47,205 bases of DNA from positions 1 through 47,205 of the forward strand of contig JACMLM010000053.1 in the NCBI GenBank assembly GCA_014379595.1. The letters are read 5' to 3'. Under the pieces are notes generated by a model, which saw only the letters and a program-made list of their open reading frames with translations, was not told the DNA's origin and did not search any database. This document shows, piece after piece, positions 8,197-16,051 of this stretch (positions within the stretch are counted from its first letter, which is position 1; every line of letters begins with the position of its first letter). A program made the position numbers and the translations under genes. The DNA comes from Anaerolineales bacterium. GTDB lineage: Bacteria; Chloroflexota; Anaerolineae; Anaerolineales; Villigracilaceae.

Positions 8197-9648
8197 ATGA
8201 AACTAACCTACGAACCCGTCATTGGACTTGAAATCCACGCTGAGTTGCAGACCAACTCAAAAATGTTCTGTGCCTGCTCAGCGGATTATTCCAACGCGCC
8301 AGAACCGAACACATTTATATGTCCCGTTTGCACAGGATTGCCTGGAGCATTGCCTGTATTAAATAAAAAAGCAATTGAACAAGCCACATTGGTAGGATTG
8401 TCATTGAATTGTTCCATCAACGAGTTTAACACCTTTGCACGCAAAAATTATTTTTATCCTGATCTGCCCAAAGGCTATCAAATATCTCAATACGAATTGC
8501 CGATTGCTTCCAAGGGTTATCTGGATGTTTTAGACGATACAGAGAATCCACTGCGCGTTGTCGTTCGGCGTGTACACATTGAAGAAGACACAGCCAAACT
8601 TGCACATGAAAAAAATTACGCACTAGTGGACTTCAACCGCGCAGGCGTGCCGCTGCTTGAAATCGTTTCCGAACCTGATATGCGGACAGTGGAAGCCGCA
8701 CTTTCGTACGCAACAAAAATTCGCGCCATCCTGCGCTATCTCGGGGTCAACTCTGGGGATATGGAAAAGGGTGTGCTGCGCTTCGAGGCGAATATCTCCG
8801 TCAGACCGAGTGGCAGCTCCGAGTTAAGGAAAAGAACCGAGATCAAGAATCTCAACAGTTTCCGCGCGCTGACTCGCGCATCCGCGTATGAGATCGATCG
8901 TCAAATTAAAGTTTATGAATCTGACGGCGAAGTGGTGCAGGAAACATTGGGCTGGGACGAAGCGCGCGGCGTGACCGTTTCGCAGCGCGGCAAGGAAGAC
9001 GCGCACGATTATCGCTACTTCCCCGAGCCAGACCTGCCCCCGCTTCAACTTGACCGCACGTGGATCGATTCGATCAAAGATCAACTCCCCGAATTGCCCG
9101 ATGCAAAAACTCAGCGTTTCATAAAACAATATGAATTGAAACGACAGGAAGCCATCCTGCTCACCTCTGAAAAATCGCTCGCAGATTATTTTGAGGGTGT
9201 GGTTTTCAAATCAAATAGCCCTGCAAAAACAATCCACTCGTGGATCGCGGGCGAGTTCATGCGCTATATGAATGACTCGGGAGTGGCATTGGAAGATATT
9301 AAATTATCTGCCGAACAATTCGCGCAACTGATTGACATGGTCACCGATAAAACCATCAGCAGCAACTCAGCGAAAGTTGTGCTCAATGAAATGCTTAAGA
9401 GCGGCGGCGACCCGCAGGAGATCGTCAAGGCTAAAAATCTCGCGCAGGTTTCAGATACAGGTTTTATTCAAGAAGCCATCGAAAAAATCCTGAGTGATAA
9501 TCCCAAGGAAGTTGAACAATTCCTCGCTGGCAAAGAAACCATCGTCCAATGGCTGATGGGACAGGTCGCCCGCGCCACCAAAGGCAAGGCGGACCCGAAT
9601 GTGGCGAAGGAGTTGTTGGTAAAGGCATTGGAAGCGAGAAGAAAATAA
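8197..9648 (+). CDS. gatB: Asp/Glu-tRNA amidotransferase subunit B
   Basis: The 483-residue GatB subunit binds the misacylated tRNA, phosphorylates its aspartyl or glutamyl group and amidates it. Visible hallmarks are the N-terminal [12 protein letters not shown], the zinc-site cysteines in FCACSAD and [25 protein letters not shown], and [10 protein letters not shown]-terminal YqeY-type helical tail ends KALEARRK. There is no clear Shine-Dalgarno before the ATG at 8197. The 3' end is remarkable: its last 30-120 bp recur at 10544, 14784 and 15998, each after a foreign-looking gene cassette, and no terminator follows this copy. Confidence 0.96.
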   Translation: MKLTYEPVIGLEIHAELQTNSKMFCACSADYSNAPEPNTFICPVCTGLPGALPVLNKKAIEQATLVGLSLNCSINEFNTFARKNYFYPDLPKGYQISQYELPIASKGYLDVLDDTENPLRVVVRRVHIEEDTAKLAHEKNYALVDFNRAGVPLLEIVSEPDMRTVEAALSYATKIRAILRYLGVNSGDMEKGVLRFEANISVRPSGSSELRKRTEIKNLNSFRALTRASAYEIDRQIKVYESDGEVVQETLGWDEARGVTVSQRGKEDAHDYRYFPEPDLPPLQLDRTWIDSIKDQLPELPDAKTQRFIKQYELKRQEAILLTSEKSLADYFEGVVFKSNSPAKTIHSWIAGEFMRYMNDSGVALEDIKLSAEQFAQLIDMVTDKTISSNSAKVVLNEMLKSGGDPQEIVKAKNLAQVSDTGFIQEAIEKILSDNPKEVEQFLAGKETIVQWLMGQVARATKGKADPNVAKELLVKALEARRK

Positions 9649-9715
9649 GAACCCGTGCTACAGAGTACCGCATCGACGTATCTTGAAGTTTGTTTTTTGT
9701 GTACAATACAATTCG

Positions 9716-9781
9716 ATGGATTTACCTTATTTAATGAGACAAGCGGTAAAATTATGGAAACAAGGAGTTTCCAATGGCTGA
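9716..9781 (+). CDS. Possible leaderless 21-codon upstream ORF of the toxin-antitoxin pair
   Basis: A -10-like TACAAT (9702-9707) lies eight bases before an ATG that opens a 21-codon frame beginning MDLPYLMRQAVKLWK. Its stop overlaps the next gene's start (ATGGCTGA), and the ribosome-binding site of that gene (AAGGAG) lies inside it. The layout suggests translational coupling. No homolog is recognised and the frame may be fortuitous. Confidence 0.3.
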   Translation: MDLPYLMRQAVKLWKQGVSNG

Positions 9782-10052
9782 GACATCTTTTAATGTACAT
9801 ATTCCAAGTAACCTGCTTAATTTGGTAGGGCAGGATGAAATCCAGCGCCGAATTTCGGAATGGCTGGTATTTTCGCTTTTCTCCGAAGAAAAAATTTCAT
9901 CAGGCAAAGCAGGGAAACTGCTAGGCTTATCTCGCCTTGAATTTATTCAATTGCTGAAGACTCGTGGAATTGCTTTTATCAATTACACCGAAGATGAAAT
10001 TAAGGAAGAGTTTGAAGCAGTAAAAAAACTTAATCCAAAAACCAAAAAATGA
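9774..10052 (+). CDS. UPF0175-family small protein, predicted antitoxin
   Basis: This 92-residue protein has the UPF0175 pattern. After a short N-terminal strand comes a helix-turn-helix-like stretch, EEKISSGKAGKLLGLSRLEF, and a GIAFINYTEDEIKEE tail. Such proteins are usually paired with DUF3368 PIN-like nucleases and are regarded as antitoxins, although few have been tested. The ATG has AAGGAG six bases upstream. Its stop overlaps the next start in ATGA, so the pair is translationally coupled. It sits in the first cassette after gatB and is bounded downstream by a second gatB 3' end. Confidence 0.8.
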   Translation: MAETSFNVHIPSNLLNLVGQDEIQRRISEWLVFSLFSEEKISSGKAGKLLGLSRLEFIQLLKTRGIAFINYTEDEIKEEFEAVKKLNPKTKK

Positions 10053-10534
10053 TCGTAGTCTCAGACACTACTCCCCTGATTGGCTTGGCGTCCATTGACA
10101 GGCTTGAACTTTTATACGCATTATTTGGTGAAGTTTACATTCCACAGGCGGTTTTTGATGAGACGGTCACCTTTGGGCGCGAAACGAGTAAAGCCAAACA
10201 AAAAGTCTCCGATGCAAATTGGATTCATGTTATTAAAGTAAAAGACCATCTTGCAGTAAATGTTCTCCTTGACGAAATGGATTTAGGGGAAGTCGAAACA
10301 ATTATCCTTGCAAGTGAATTAAATGCAGATTGGGTCTTGATGGATGAGAAAAAAGGGCGCAGGAAACTTACTCAACTCAATATCCCAAAGATTGGAACCA
10401 TTGGTATTTTGCTCAAAGCAAAACAATTTGGTCTTATCTCCATCATAAAACCTGAAATTGAAAAATTGCAAAAATCAGGTTTTTCCATCTCATCTTTTGT
10501 CGTTGAAGAAGTTTTGAAAATGGCCGGCGAGTAA
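10049..10534 (+). CDS. DUF3368 PIN-like nuclease, predicted toxin
   Basis: The 161-residue product begins with the PIN-type acidic motif SDTTPLIGLASIDRL. It then shows EVYIPQAVFDE, a second acidic cluster in DLGEVETIILASE, and DEKKGRR. These are the expected positions of the metal-binding aspartates and glutamate of PIN ribonucleases. DUF3368 proteins pair with UPF0175 genes, exactly as here, with a 4-base overlap. The expected target is RNA, but it is unknown. The gene ends nine bases before the duplicated gatB tail begins. Confidence 0.8.
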   Translation: MIVVSDTTPLIGLASIDRLELLYALFGEVYIPQAVFDETVTFGRETSKAKQKVSDANWIHVIKVKDHLAVNVLLDEMDLGEVETIILASELNADWVLMDEKKGRRKLTQLNIPKIGTIGILLKAKQFGLISIIKPEIEKLQKSGFSISSFVVEEVLKMAGE

Positions 10535-10543
10535 TTTGCCTGA

Positions 10544-10618
10544 GCCACCAAAGGCAAGGCTGACCCGAATGTGGCGAAAGAGTTGTTGGTGAAGGCATTG
10601 GAAGAGAGAAGAAAGTAA
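10544..10618 (+). pseudogene. gatB 3'-end remnant (copy B)
   Basis: These 75 bp match the last 75 bp of gatB (9574-9648) at 70 positions, stop codon included. Four of the five differences are synonymous in the gatB frame (GCG/GCT, AAG/AAA, GTA/GTG, AAA/AAG); the fifth changes Ala to Glu. That pattern means the copy diverged while still coding, so it is an allele's tail rather than a fresh local duplication. A strong terminator follows four bases later, probably the original gatB terminator. Confidence 0.85.
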
Positions 10619-10621
10619 AAG

Positions 10622-10658
10622 TTCAAAAAAGACTCGGTTAATCCGAGCCTTTTTTGAA
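10622..10658. terminator. Bidirectional intrinsic terminator
   Basis: TTCAAAAAAG-a-CTCGG pairs with CCGAG-c-CTTTTTTGAA around TTAAT. T-tracts exist on both strands. It closes rightward transcription from the toxin-antitoxin cassette and leftward transcription of the small membrane protein gene. Confidence 0.85.
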
Positions 10659-10666
10659 TGGCAGTT

Positions 10667-10810
10667 TCATCCTCCGTGTAGTTTTTGGATAAACTCGAAC
10701 AGATCAAAGTAATTGACCAGGATGTGCATCATTCCCATCAAGGCAACGATGACAACCAGCCAAATTATTACTTTTACGATCTTCCTTTTGTTATCAACTT
10801 TTTGTTCCAT
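10667..10810 (-). CDS. Small single-span membrane protein (47 aa)
   Basis: The frame begins MEQKVDNKRKIVKV, contains one hydrophobic helix (IIWLVVIVALMGMMHILV) and ends in a short LHGG tail. The ATG at 10810 has AAAGGAG six bases upstream, a strong ribosome-binding site, which is the main reason to call it real. A longer frame upstream of it is not supported. It lies directly downstream of the ABC permease on the same strand (85-bp gap), so it may be an accessory of that exporter. No family is recognised. Confidence 0.65.
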   Translation of the reverse strand: MEQKVDNKRKIVKVIIWLVVIVALMGMMHILVNYFDLFEFIQKLHGG

Positions 10811-10895
10811 TTTATTTCTCCTTTTATTATATTTTGGAATCAACCAGCTTGCTGGTTGGCAGAACGGGCGCAAGCTCCCGACTCCAAAATGGTGT

Positions 10896-13310
10896 TTAGA
10901 TATATGCCAACGTCTCTCGCACTGTGAGGCGTGATGCCTGCTGGGCGGGATAGGCACTCGCGGCAACCGAGCCGATGATAATGACTGACAACCAAATCAC
11001 GAGACCAACAGGTGAAACGATCAGCGGCAAGGGGGAACGGAAGGACATCATTCCTAACAGGTAACCAATTCCATAAGACAGCGGAATGGACAGCGGCAAG
11101 GCAATGACCCAACTCATCAAGCCGATGAAGACTCCTTCACTTATGATATTTCGCAGAATGGTCTTTGACTTTGCGCCAATAGCCCGCATGACTCCAAACT
11201 CACGAGTCCGTTCGATGACGCTTGTGCCCATGCTGGACATCAGGCCCAAGCCGCCCACTACTGCCATGACTGTTGAGATCAACATCAAGGCAAAGATAAA
11301 GATGTATACGTGACCGCTGATGGCTTCACCCAACAACGCTTCTGAAATCGTAACTTTGACACTGACATTTCCAGCCGTAAATGCCTGCTCGACATCACGT
11401 GTAATGGATACAATCGATTCTTTGTCATGTTCACGCATCACAATGCGGACAGCGTTCGTCATTTCAAGAGGTTGACCAGTTACCTCCGCAAAGGTCTGCG
11501 GCAAAACGTACGCTGTTGACGGAGAAAGAACTTGTCGAATAACACCTACTACAGTAAATGTTTCGGGCTGTCCTTCGATCATCAACTGAATCTCGTCTCC
11601 CATCTTTGCGTTGGGGAACATCGCCTTTCCATTTTGATTCAATACAACAGCTTTCGCATCACCTGCTTGAAGAAAACGTCCGTCAAGCAATGGCGTTGCG
11701 ATCAGGTCACTTCCCAACGGAATGGAACGAAGTGTGAAACTTCCATGACCGCCATCGGGGTATGTCCGCACGATGTCTAAACCGTCGGGGCGATTCAATG
11801 CGGCAGGAGTCAAACTCCACGATTCACTTTTTTCCACGCCAGAGACGTTCGCAAGAATAGAGTCAACTTGTTCGGTGGGCACAGGTGAATTAAAACGAAT
11901 CTCCAAGTCGTAGTTACGGTCTGCGGCGGCTTGATCGAGATAGGCGCTCCAGCCTGCACGCACGTTGATTCCCGTCATGAACATGGCGCCTGCAGCGGAG
12001 AGCAAACTCAACGTGAGAATCAATCGTCCACGGCGGCGGAATGTGTTGCGCAGAGCAAGGATCAGGGTATTGTCAAAAAATCGAATGTGGCTGAGCCAGC
12101 TATCCCGTAGGCGTGAAGCGGACGCATCTCTGCTAATCCCGTAATCGTTGAGAGTCTCGCGCACCGTGATACGAGTCGTCTTGAGAATTGGATCCATTGC
12201 AACCAGCAGCGGAATCAGAACGCCCATCAAAATCAAAATGAGATAGACCCATGCTGGAACGGCATCACTGTAAATATTCAAATTGAGAAGTTGAGCAATA
12301 ATACCCGTGAAGCCACTTCCTGCCGCAATGCCCAACGGCACACCGATCAGCGAAGCTGCAATGCCGAGTGCAACGACCATGACAAGATATATGCTTGTGA
12401 TCTGCGGCGTACGTGCACCGATGGCTTTCATGATTCCAATTTGTCGAATCTGTTGCGCGAGCAAACCATTGATCATCGTTGCGGTGAGGATGGCGCTCAA
12501 CAACAAAGCCATAAAACTAAATACAAGAAACAATGTGATTACAGTGGTCATCTGACTTTGATGCGGATGCCTGCCTGGCGGCGGAATGCGGATCTCATGC
12601 ACAACATAGCCCTGCGCCTTCAACCACGCTGCCAACTCACCCACCGTTGATTCAATCTTTGCAACGTTGTACGGATCATCACTCACGACAATTTTGAGAA
12701 TATGTAGTGTTTCACTTTCACCAAGCGTCGTCAACATCGCAGGCGTAATATATCCATACACAGTTTGTTCCTGCCACGCAGGCGCAAGCGCAGGGTCATG
12801 CACCGTTCCCGAAATTCTGATTTGCTGCTTCGTGCCATTCGATGTTTGAATTGTGATTGCATCGCCAATGTTCATATTCAACATCGGCAGGACCTCACGT
12901 TCAACAAGAATCGTTTGACTCGATGGAGGATATTTACCCTCTTCAGGAGCTACTGTACTGACATGCGACGTTTTAAAATCTGGGACGACGAACAACAACA
13001 CGGGCATCCATTCATTGGGACGCACTTCGGCTCTCGCTCCGACCCATGAAGTTGCTTCGGCTTCCGAAATGCCTGGTCTTTCGCTGACAGCTTTTACGAG
13101 GGTATCGTCCACTCGATCCAACTCAATAAACGCAGATGCAGGATTCGTGCCAAGATAGTTGCGACTCATCTCACGACTCAAAATGGTATATGCACTCAGA
13201 AACATGCCAACACCAAAGATGCTGACCGCAATTGCAATGACCATCATCGCCATGCGTCCCTGTGCGGACTGTAGATCACGCACCAACTTTTTCCAACGCG
13301 GACTGTTCAT
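10896..13310 (-). CDS. ABC transporter permease, FtsX/MacB type (fused two-module)
   Basis: The 804-residue protein has an N-terminal transmembrane helix (about 20-40), a long extracytoplasmic domain, and a three-helix FtsX module near 260-380 containing [14 protein letters not shown] second extracytoplasmic domain and a second FtsX module near 680-800 ([13 protein letters not shown]) follow. This duplicated form belongs to the type VII exporters of the MacB/LolCE superfamily, which drive lipoprotein, peptide or drug efflux mechanically. Its ATG overlaps the ATPase stop in ATGA, so the two are co-translated. The divergent TetR gene is the likely regulator. Confidence 0.9.
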   Translation of the reverse strand: MNSPRWKKLVRDLQSAQGRMAMMVIAIAVSIFGVGMFLSAYTILSREMSRNYLGTNPASAFIELDRVDDTLVKAVSERPGISEAEATSWVGARAEVRPNEWMPVLLFVVPDFKTSHVSTVAPEEGKYPPSSQTILVEREVLPMLNMNIGDAITIQTSNGTKQQIRISGTVHDPALAPAWQEQTVYGYITPAMLTTLGESETLHILKIVVSDDPYNVAKIESTVGELAAWLKAQGYVVHEIRIPPPGRHPHQSQMTTVITLFLVFSFMALLLSAILTATMINGLLAQQIRQIGIMKAIGARTPQITSIYLVMVVALGIAASLIGVPLGIAAGSGFTGIIAQLLNLNIYSDAVPAWVYLILILMGVLIPLLVAMDPILKTTRITVRETLNDYGISRDASASRLRDSWLSHIRFFDNTLILALRNTFRRRGRLILTLSLLSAAGAMFMTGINVRAGWSAYLDQAAADRNYDLEIRFNSPVPTEQVDSILANVSGVEKSESWSLTPAALNRPDGLDIVRTYPDGGHGSFTLRSIPLGSDLIATPLLDGRFLQAGDAKAVVLNQNGKAMFPNAKMGDEIQLMIEGQPETFTVVGVIRQVLSPSTAYVLPQTFAEVTGQPLEMTNAVRIVMREHDKESIVSITRDVEQAFTAGNVSVKVTISEALLGEAISGHVYIFIFALMLISTVMAVVGGLGLMSSMGTSVIERTREFGVMRAIGAKSKTILRNIISEGVFIGLMSWVIALPLSIPLSYGIGYLLGMMSFRSPLPLIVSPVGLVIWLSVIIIGSVAASAYPAQQASRLTVRETLAYI

Positions 13311-14038
13311 TTACTTCCCCCGCTCACAACAACACCATCTGCCAATGCAATTGAACGAGTAAAGTATTGCGTGAGATCACGTTCGTGAGTCACCATCAAT
13401 ACAGTTTTTCCCTCGGCGGCAAGATTTGCAAACAACTGCATCACCGCATCCGATGTGGCTGAATCGAGATTGCCTGTCGGTTCGTCTGCCACGATCAACG
13501 GCGGATCATTTGCAAGTGCACGGGCAATGGCGGCACGTTGTTGCTGTCCGCCTGACAGGTCTGCGGGGAGTTTATCCGCCTGTTCCGCAATACCAACTTT
13601 CTCCAGCAGAGAGATCGCACGTCCACGCCGTTCATTGACGGGAAACGTATTGCAAAAATCCATTGGCAAAATAATATTTTCTGCAACGGTCAACGTAGGC
13701 AGCAATTGAAAGAACTGAAAAACGATTCCCACATTCCTGCCACGCCACACCGCCAACTGTTCCTGATCCATTTCATGGACAGCCGCAGATGCAACCAACA
13801 CTTCGCCCGAAGTAGGCGTGTCTATGCCAGTGATCATATTGATGAGCGTGGACTTCCCGCTCCCGGACTTGCCGACGACTGCCACGAACTCGCCGGCGTC
13901 CGCATATATGTCCACTTCATTCAACGCCATGAACTTACCAGCCACTACATTATATGTTTTGGTGACGCGGCGCAATTCGATCAAATGATCTGCTTGCATG
14001 GGTTTCACCATAACCTGACCTGCTAATTGTGTTTCCAC
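13307..14038 (-). CDS. ABC transporter ATP-binding protein (LolD/MacB type)
   Basis: The nucleotide-binding subunit shows Walker [10 protein letters not shown] (about 56-63), a Q-loop in [13 protein letters not shown], the signature [15 protein letters not shown], Walker [13 protein letters not shown], and the H-loop in VTHERD. The start is placed at GTG 14038, ten bases after AGGAG. An upstream in-frame ATG at 14059 would put this ribosome-binding site inside the gene. The product partners the FtsX-type permease encoded immediately after it. The promoter region is shared with the divergent TetR gene. Confidence 0.92.
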   Translation of the reverse strand: METQLAGQVMVKPMQADHLIELRRVTKTYNVVAGKFMALNEVDIYADAGEFVAVVGKSGSGKSTLINMITGIDTPTSGEVLVASAAVHEMDQEQLAVWRGRNVGIVFQFFQLLPTLTVAENIILPMDFCNTFPVNERRGRAISLLEKVGIAEQADKLPADLSGGQQQRAAIARALANDPPLIVADEPTGNLDSATSDAVMQLFANLAAEGKTVLMVTHERDLTQYFTRSIALADGVVVSGGSK

Positions 14039-14089
14039 TTTGATATTTCTCCTTTTCATTCATGATAAATTGATGTACACTGTATATGT

Positions 14090-14119
14090 TTCTGAACACT
14101 GTGTTCGTTTACTTATACA
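14090..14119. promoter_or_regulatory. Divergent promoter region with a TetR-type operator
   Basis: GAACACTGTGTTC (14094-14106) is a perfect 13-bp palindrome. On the plus strand it lies between a -35-like TTCTGA (14090-14095) and a -10-like TATACA (14114-14119), spaced 18 bp, pointing to the TetR gene. Binding there could repress both divergent units. A looser GTTC-N6-GAAC lies further downstream. Confidence 0.5.
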
Positions 14120-14221
14120 AGCCTGAGCAATGAATGTCAACAATCAATGAATCAGAAATCGTTCGTTACTGAACATGGATGAGGAATTTGTTCAGGAAAA
14201 ACGGAGATCGGAGAAAATCAA

Positions 14222-14770
14222 ATGGCAAAAAAAGTCCTAGATCGTCGTGTGGAGCGCACGCGACAATTACTGCAAAATGCCTTGAGTGAGTTAATTCTCG
14301 AAAAGGAATATGAAAAGGTCACCGTGCAGGACGTGATTGACCGCGCCAATGTAGGGCGGTCGACTTTCTATGCCCACTTTGAGGATAAGGAACAGCTGCT
14401 CCGCAGCGGATTTGAACCCCTGCGAGCCCAATTCGAAGATTTCCTCTCAGGCGCAGAATTCGATATGGAAAGTCCCTGGGCGTTGAGCCTGACCATGTTT
14501 CAGCAGGTGCAAAAACAAAAGGGAGGTTACATCACGCTCACCCACATCCAGAAGTTTTTATATGGATATTTGCTAGACCATCTCAAATCATCGTTGCCAA
14601 AGAGAAATAAAAATATCCCGCCAGAACTTCTGGCGCATTACGTTGTCAGTTCGTTTATTGCCCTGATGACCTGGTGGATCGATAACGACTATCCCTGCTC
14701 TGCTGAACAAATGAACAAATATTTTCGGCAATTGGTCGAACCCGGCACGAGCGCGATCATGCATGCCTAG
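14222..14770 (+). CDS. TetR/AcrR-family transcriptional regulator
   Basis: This 182-residue protein has the canonical N-terminal helix-turn-helix (TRQLLQNALSELILEK, then VTVQDVIDRANVGRSTFYAHF at about 33-53). A helical C-terminal domain for ligand binding and dimerisation follows. It is divergent from the ABC exporter, with a perfect palindrome in the shared 180-bp gap, so it most likely represses the exporter and itself until a ligand binds. GGAG before the ATG gives a plausible ribosome-binding site. The inducer is unknown. A gatB tail copy begins 14 bp after its stop. Confidence 0.9.
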   Translation: MAKKVLDRRVERTRQLLQNALSELILEKEYEKVTVQDVIDRANVGRSTFYAHFEDKEQLLRSGFEPLRAQFEDFLSGAEFDMESPWALSLTMFQQVQKQKGGYITLTHIQKFLYGYLLDHLKSSLPKRNKNIPPELLAHYVVSSFIALMTWWIDNDYPCSAEQMNKYFRQLVEPGTSAIMHA

Positions 14771-14783
14771 ACCGTTGATATAA

Positions 14784-14897
14784 ATGCTATCTGGCAAAGA
14801 GACCATCGTCCAATGGCTGATAAGCCCAAAAGGCAAGGCGGACCCGAATGTGGCGAAAGAGTTATTGGTGAACGCGTTGGAATCGAGAAGAAAATAA
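14784..14897 (+). pseudogene. gatB 3'-end remnant (copy C), still an intact 37-codon frame
   Basis: About 110 bp match gatB 9524-9648, with one in-frame 15-bp deletion. Differences are again mainly synonymous (for example GAA/GAG, TTG/TTA, GTA/GTG). The remnant retains an ATG and reads [12 protein letters not shown], then [14 protein letters not shown], then ALESRRK and a stop. It could therefore make a 37-residue GatB-tail peptide, but no ribosome-binding site is evident. It marks the right end of the ABC/TetR cassette. Confidence 0.8.
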
Positions 14898-14903
14898 CAT
14901 ATT

Positions 14904-14945
14904 ATGTCATCCTGAGGGAGCGTTCTCCGCGACCGAAGGATCTCG
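14904..14945. repeat. Half copy of a REP-like repeat upstream of the GIY-YIG gene
   Basis: This 42-bp stretch starts ATGTCATCCTGAGGGAGCG and ends ACCGAAGGATCTCG. It is nearly identical to the left half of the full palindrome at 15268-15350. Together the two make direct repeats on either side of the GIY-YIG gene. Confidence 0.75.
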
Positions 14946-14968
14946 AATACCGTGGTAGAGGTGACTTC

Positions 14969-15259
14969 ATGAGCAAAGAATACTATGTCTATATCATGAC
15001 AAATAAGTCACGTACGCTTTATACAGGCGTAACTAATAATCTTATGCGTCGTGTGGATGAACATAAAAAGAAACTTGTCCAAGGATTTACTAGCAAATAC
15101 AATATTCAATTTTTAGCGTATTATGAGTCAACTCCAAGTATTCACGAGGCTCTTGTAAGAGAGAAACAAATTAAAGGTTGGTTGCGAGTAAAGAAAATCG
15201 CGCTGATAAACTCAATGAACCCTGGATGGAAAGACTTAAGTGAAGAATGGTTTGTTTGA
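14969..15259 (+). CDS. GIY-YIG single-domain nuclease (UvrC-N type)
   Basis: The 96-residue product consists only of a GIY-YIG endonuclease core. YYVYIM corresponds to GIY, LYTGVT to YIG, followed by NNLMRRVDEHK with the conserved Arg and a glutamate in HEALVREKQIKGW. The start is set at ATG 14969. The longer upstream frame is only read through the gatB remnant and a repeat. Small GIY-YIG genes of this type commonly sit among REP-like repeats, as here, and may act on those hairpins. Host function is unknown. Confidence 0.85.
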   Translation: MSKEYYVYIMTNKSRTLYTGVTNNLMRRVDEHKKKLVQGFTSKYNIQFLAYYESTPSIHEALVREKQIKGWLRVKKIALINSMNPGWKDLSEEWFV

Positions 15260-15267
15260 TTTGAATT

Positions 15268-15350
15268 ATGTCATCCTGAGGGAGCGGACTTCGCGACCGA
15301 AGGATCTCGAGGACTGCATACGAGATCCTTCGCTTCGCTCAGGATGACAT
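15268..15350. repeat. REP-like palindromic element
   Basis: Outer arms ATGTCATCCTGAG (15268-15280) and CTCAGGATGACAT (15338-15350) are perfect inverted copies. Inner arms CGAAGGATCTCG (15298-15309) and CGAGATCCTTCG (15321-15332) also pair. The GTCATCCTGAG...GAAGGATCTC sequence is a widespread environmental repeat. It begins nine bases after the GIY-YIG stop. Confidence 0.8.
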
Positions 15351-15353
15351 GAG

Positions 15354-15380
15354 AAGAGTCTCCTTGCGGAGACTCTTTTT
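15354..15380 (+). terminator. Intrinsic terminator after the GIY-YIG cassette
   Basis: AAGAGTCTCC pairs with GGAGACTCTT over a TTGC loop and is followed by TTTG and a T-rich run. It ends rightward transcription and lies just beyond the stop of the leftward LURP-one-like gene, for which its T-tract is weaker. Confidence 0.75.
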
Positions 15381-15382
15381 GT

Positions 15383-15910
15383 TTATTTCTCTTTATTGTC
15401 TTTCTTCTTTTTCTCTTTTTTCTTGTCAGGGTGCGCCATAATATCAATCGCAACTGCTACAGCTAGAATGAGAATGTCATTCTGGCCGGAGCCGATCTCG
15501 ACGCCATAAGTATCCGTAAAGCTGAACCATTTCTTGGATACTTCAGCGACTTTGTTGCGCCCTTGTTTGATCGAATATTCATGGTCAAGGATACTGCCCT
15601 GCACGTCGAGGTCTTCCCCATTTTTGACCTTGACCATCCAGCGGTCACGCAGCGGCGAGATAAGCGCCTTTTTGATCGATGCAATCTCTTTGCCATCGGC
15701 ATCATCGATCACCATCGTATCGCGGATGGTGAGCAGGCGTTCCTGGATCTGGGCCAGTTTCTTGCCTTGTGCATCTTCAAAGACCAGCGTCTTGCGGATG
15801 CGGAGCACTTTGCCATCCACTTTGAATACTTTTTTGCCTTCCGCATTTTCGATCCAGAAGTCATCTCCAATGGAGATCAGGTTTTGACGTATTTTGTATC
15901 GAGTTGACAT
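15383..15910 (-). CDS. LURP-one-related (tubby C2-like) protein
   Basis: The 175-residue protein is built of repeated beta strands typical of the LURP-one/DUF567 fold: RYKIRQNLISIGDDFWIEN, KKVFKVDGKVLRIRKTLVFED, KKLAQIQERLLTIRDTMVI, and a central DRWMVKVKNGEDLDVQG. A hydrophobic stretch near the end (ILILAVAVAIDIM) is followed by a Lys-rich tail. Bacterial members are phospholipid-scramblase-like in fold, with no firm function. AAAGGAAACC precedes the ATG. It lies in the third cassette of the gatB accessory zone. Confidence 0.8.
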   Translation of the reverse strand: MSTRYKIRQNLISIGDDFWIENAEGKKVFKVDGKVLRIRKTLVFEDAQGKKLAQIQERLLTIRDTMVIDDADGKEIASIKKALISPLRDRWMVKVKNGEDLDVQGSILDHEYSIKQGRNKVAEVSKKWFSFTDTYGVEIGSGQNDILILAVAVAIDIMAHPDKKKEKKKKDNKEK

Positions 15911-15997
15911 ATGGTTTCCTTTTTGAAACAGTTAGATTATCAAGCAGTATAATTCATATACGTTCTTCCAAAGAACGAGTTGCGACCTTTATTTATA

Positions 15998-16027
15998 GTC
16001 AAAGTATTGGAAGAGCGAAGAAAATAA
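15998..16027 (+). pseudogene. gatB 3'-end remnant (copy D)
   Basis: Thirty bases match the last 30 bp of gatB at 25 positions, encoding VKVLEERRK and a stop instead of VKALEARRK. Three of the five differences are synonymous, including the first-position AGA to CGA arginine change. It lies 25 bp before the HEPN gene and marks the outer limit of the gatB-derived repeats. Confidence 0.65.
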
Positions 16028-16051
16028 TTTGTCGTTTTTAAGGAGAGGAAA

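Noticed and set aside
14094-14106. GAACACTGTGTTC as a LexA/SOS box
   Set aside because: The half-sites are separated by five bases rather than four, and the adjacent TetR gene is a better explanation.
14813-14968. Long N-terminal extension of the GIY-YIG protein
   Set aside because: It reads out of frame through the gatB remnant and then through the REP-like repeat; the domain begins at 14969.
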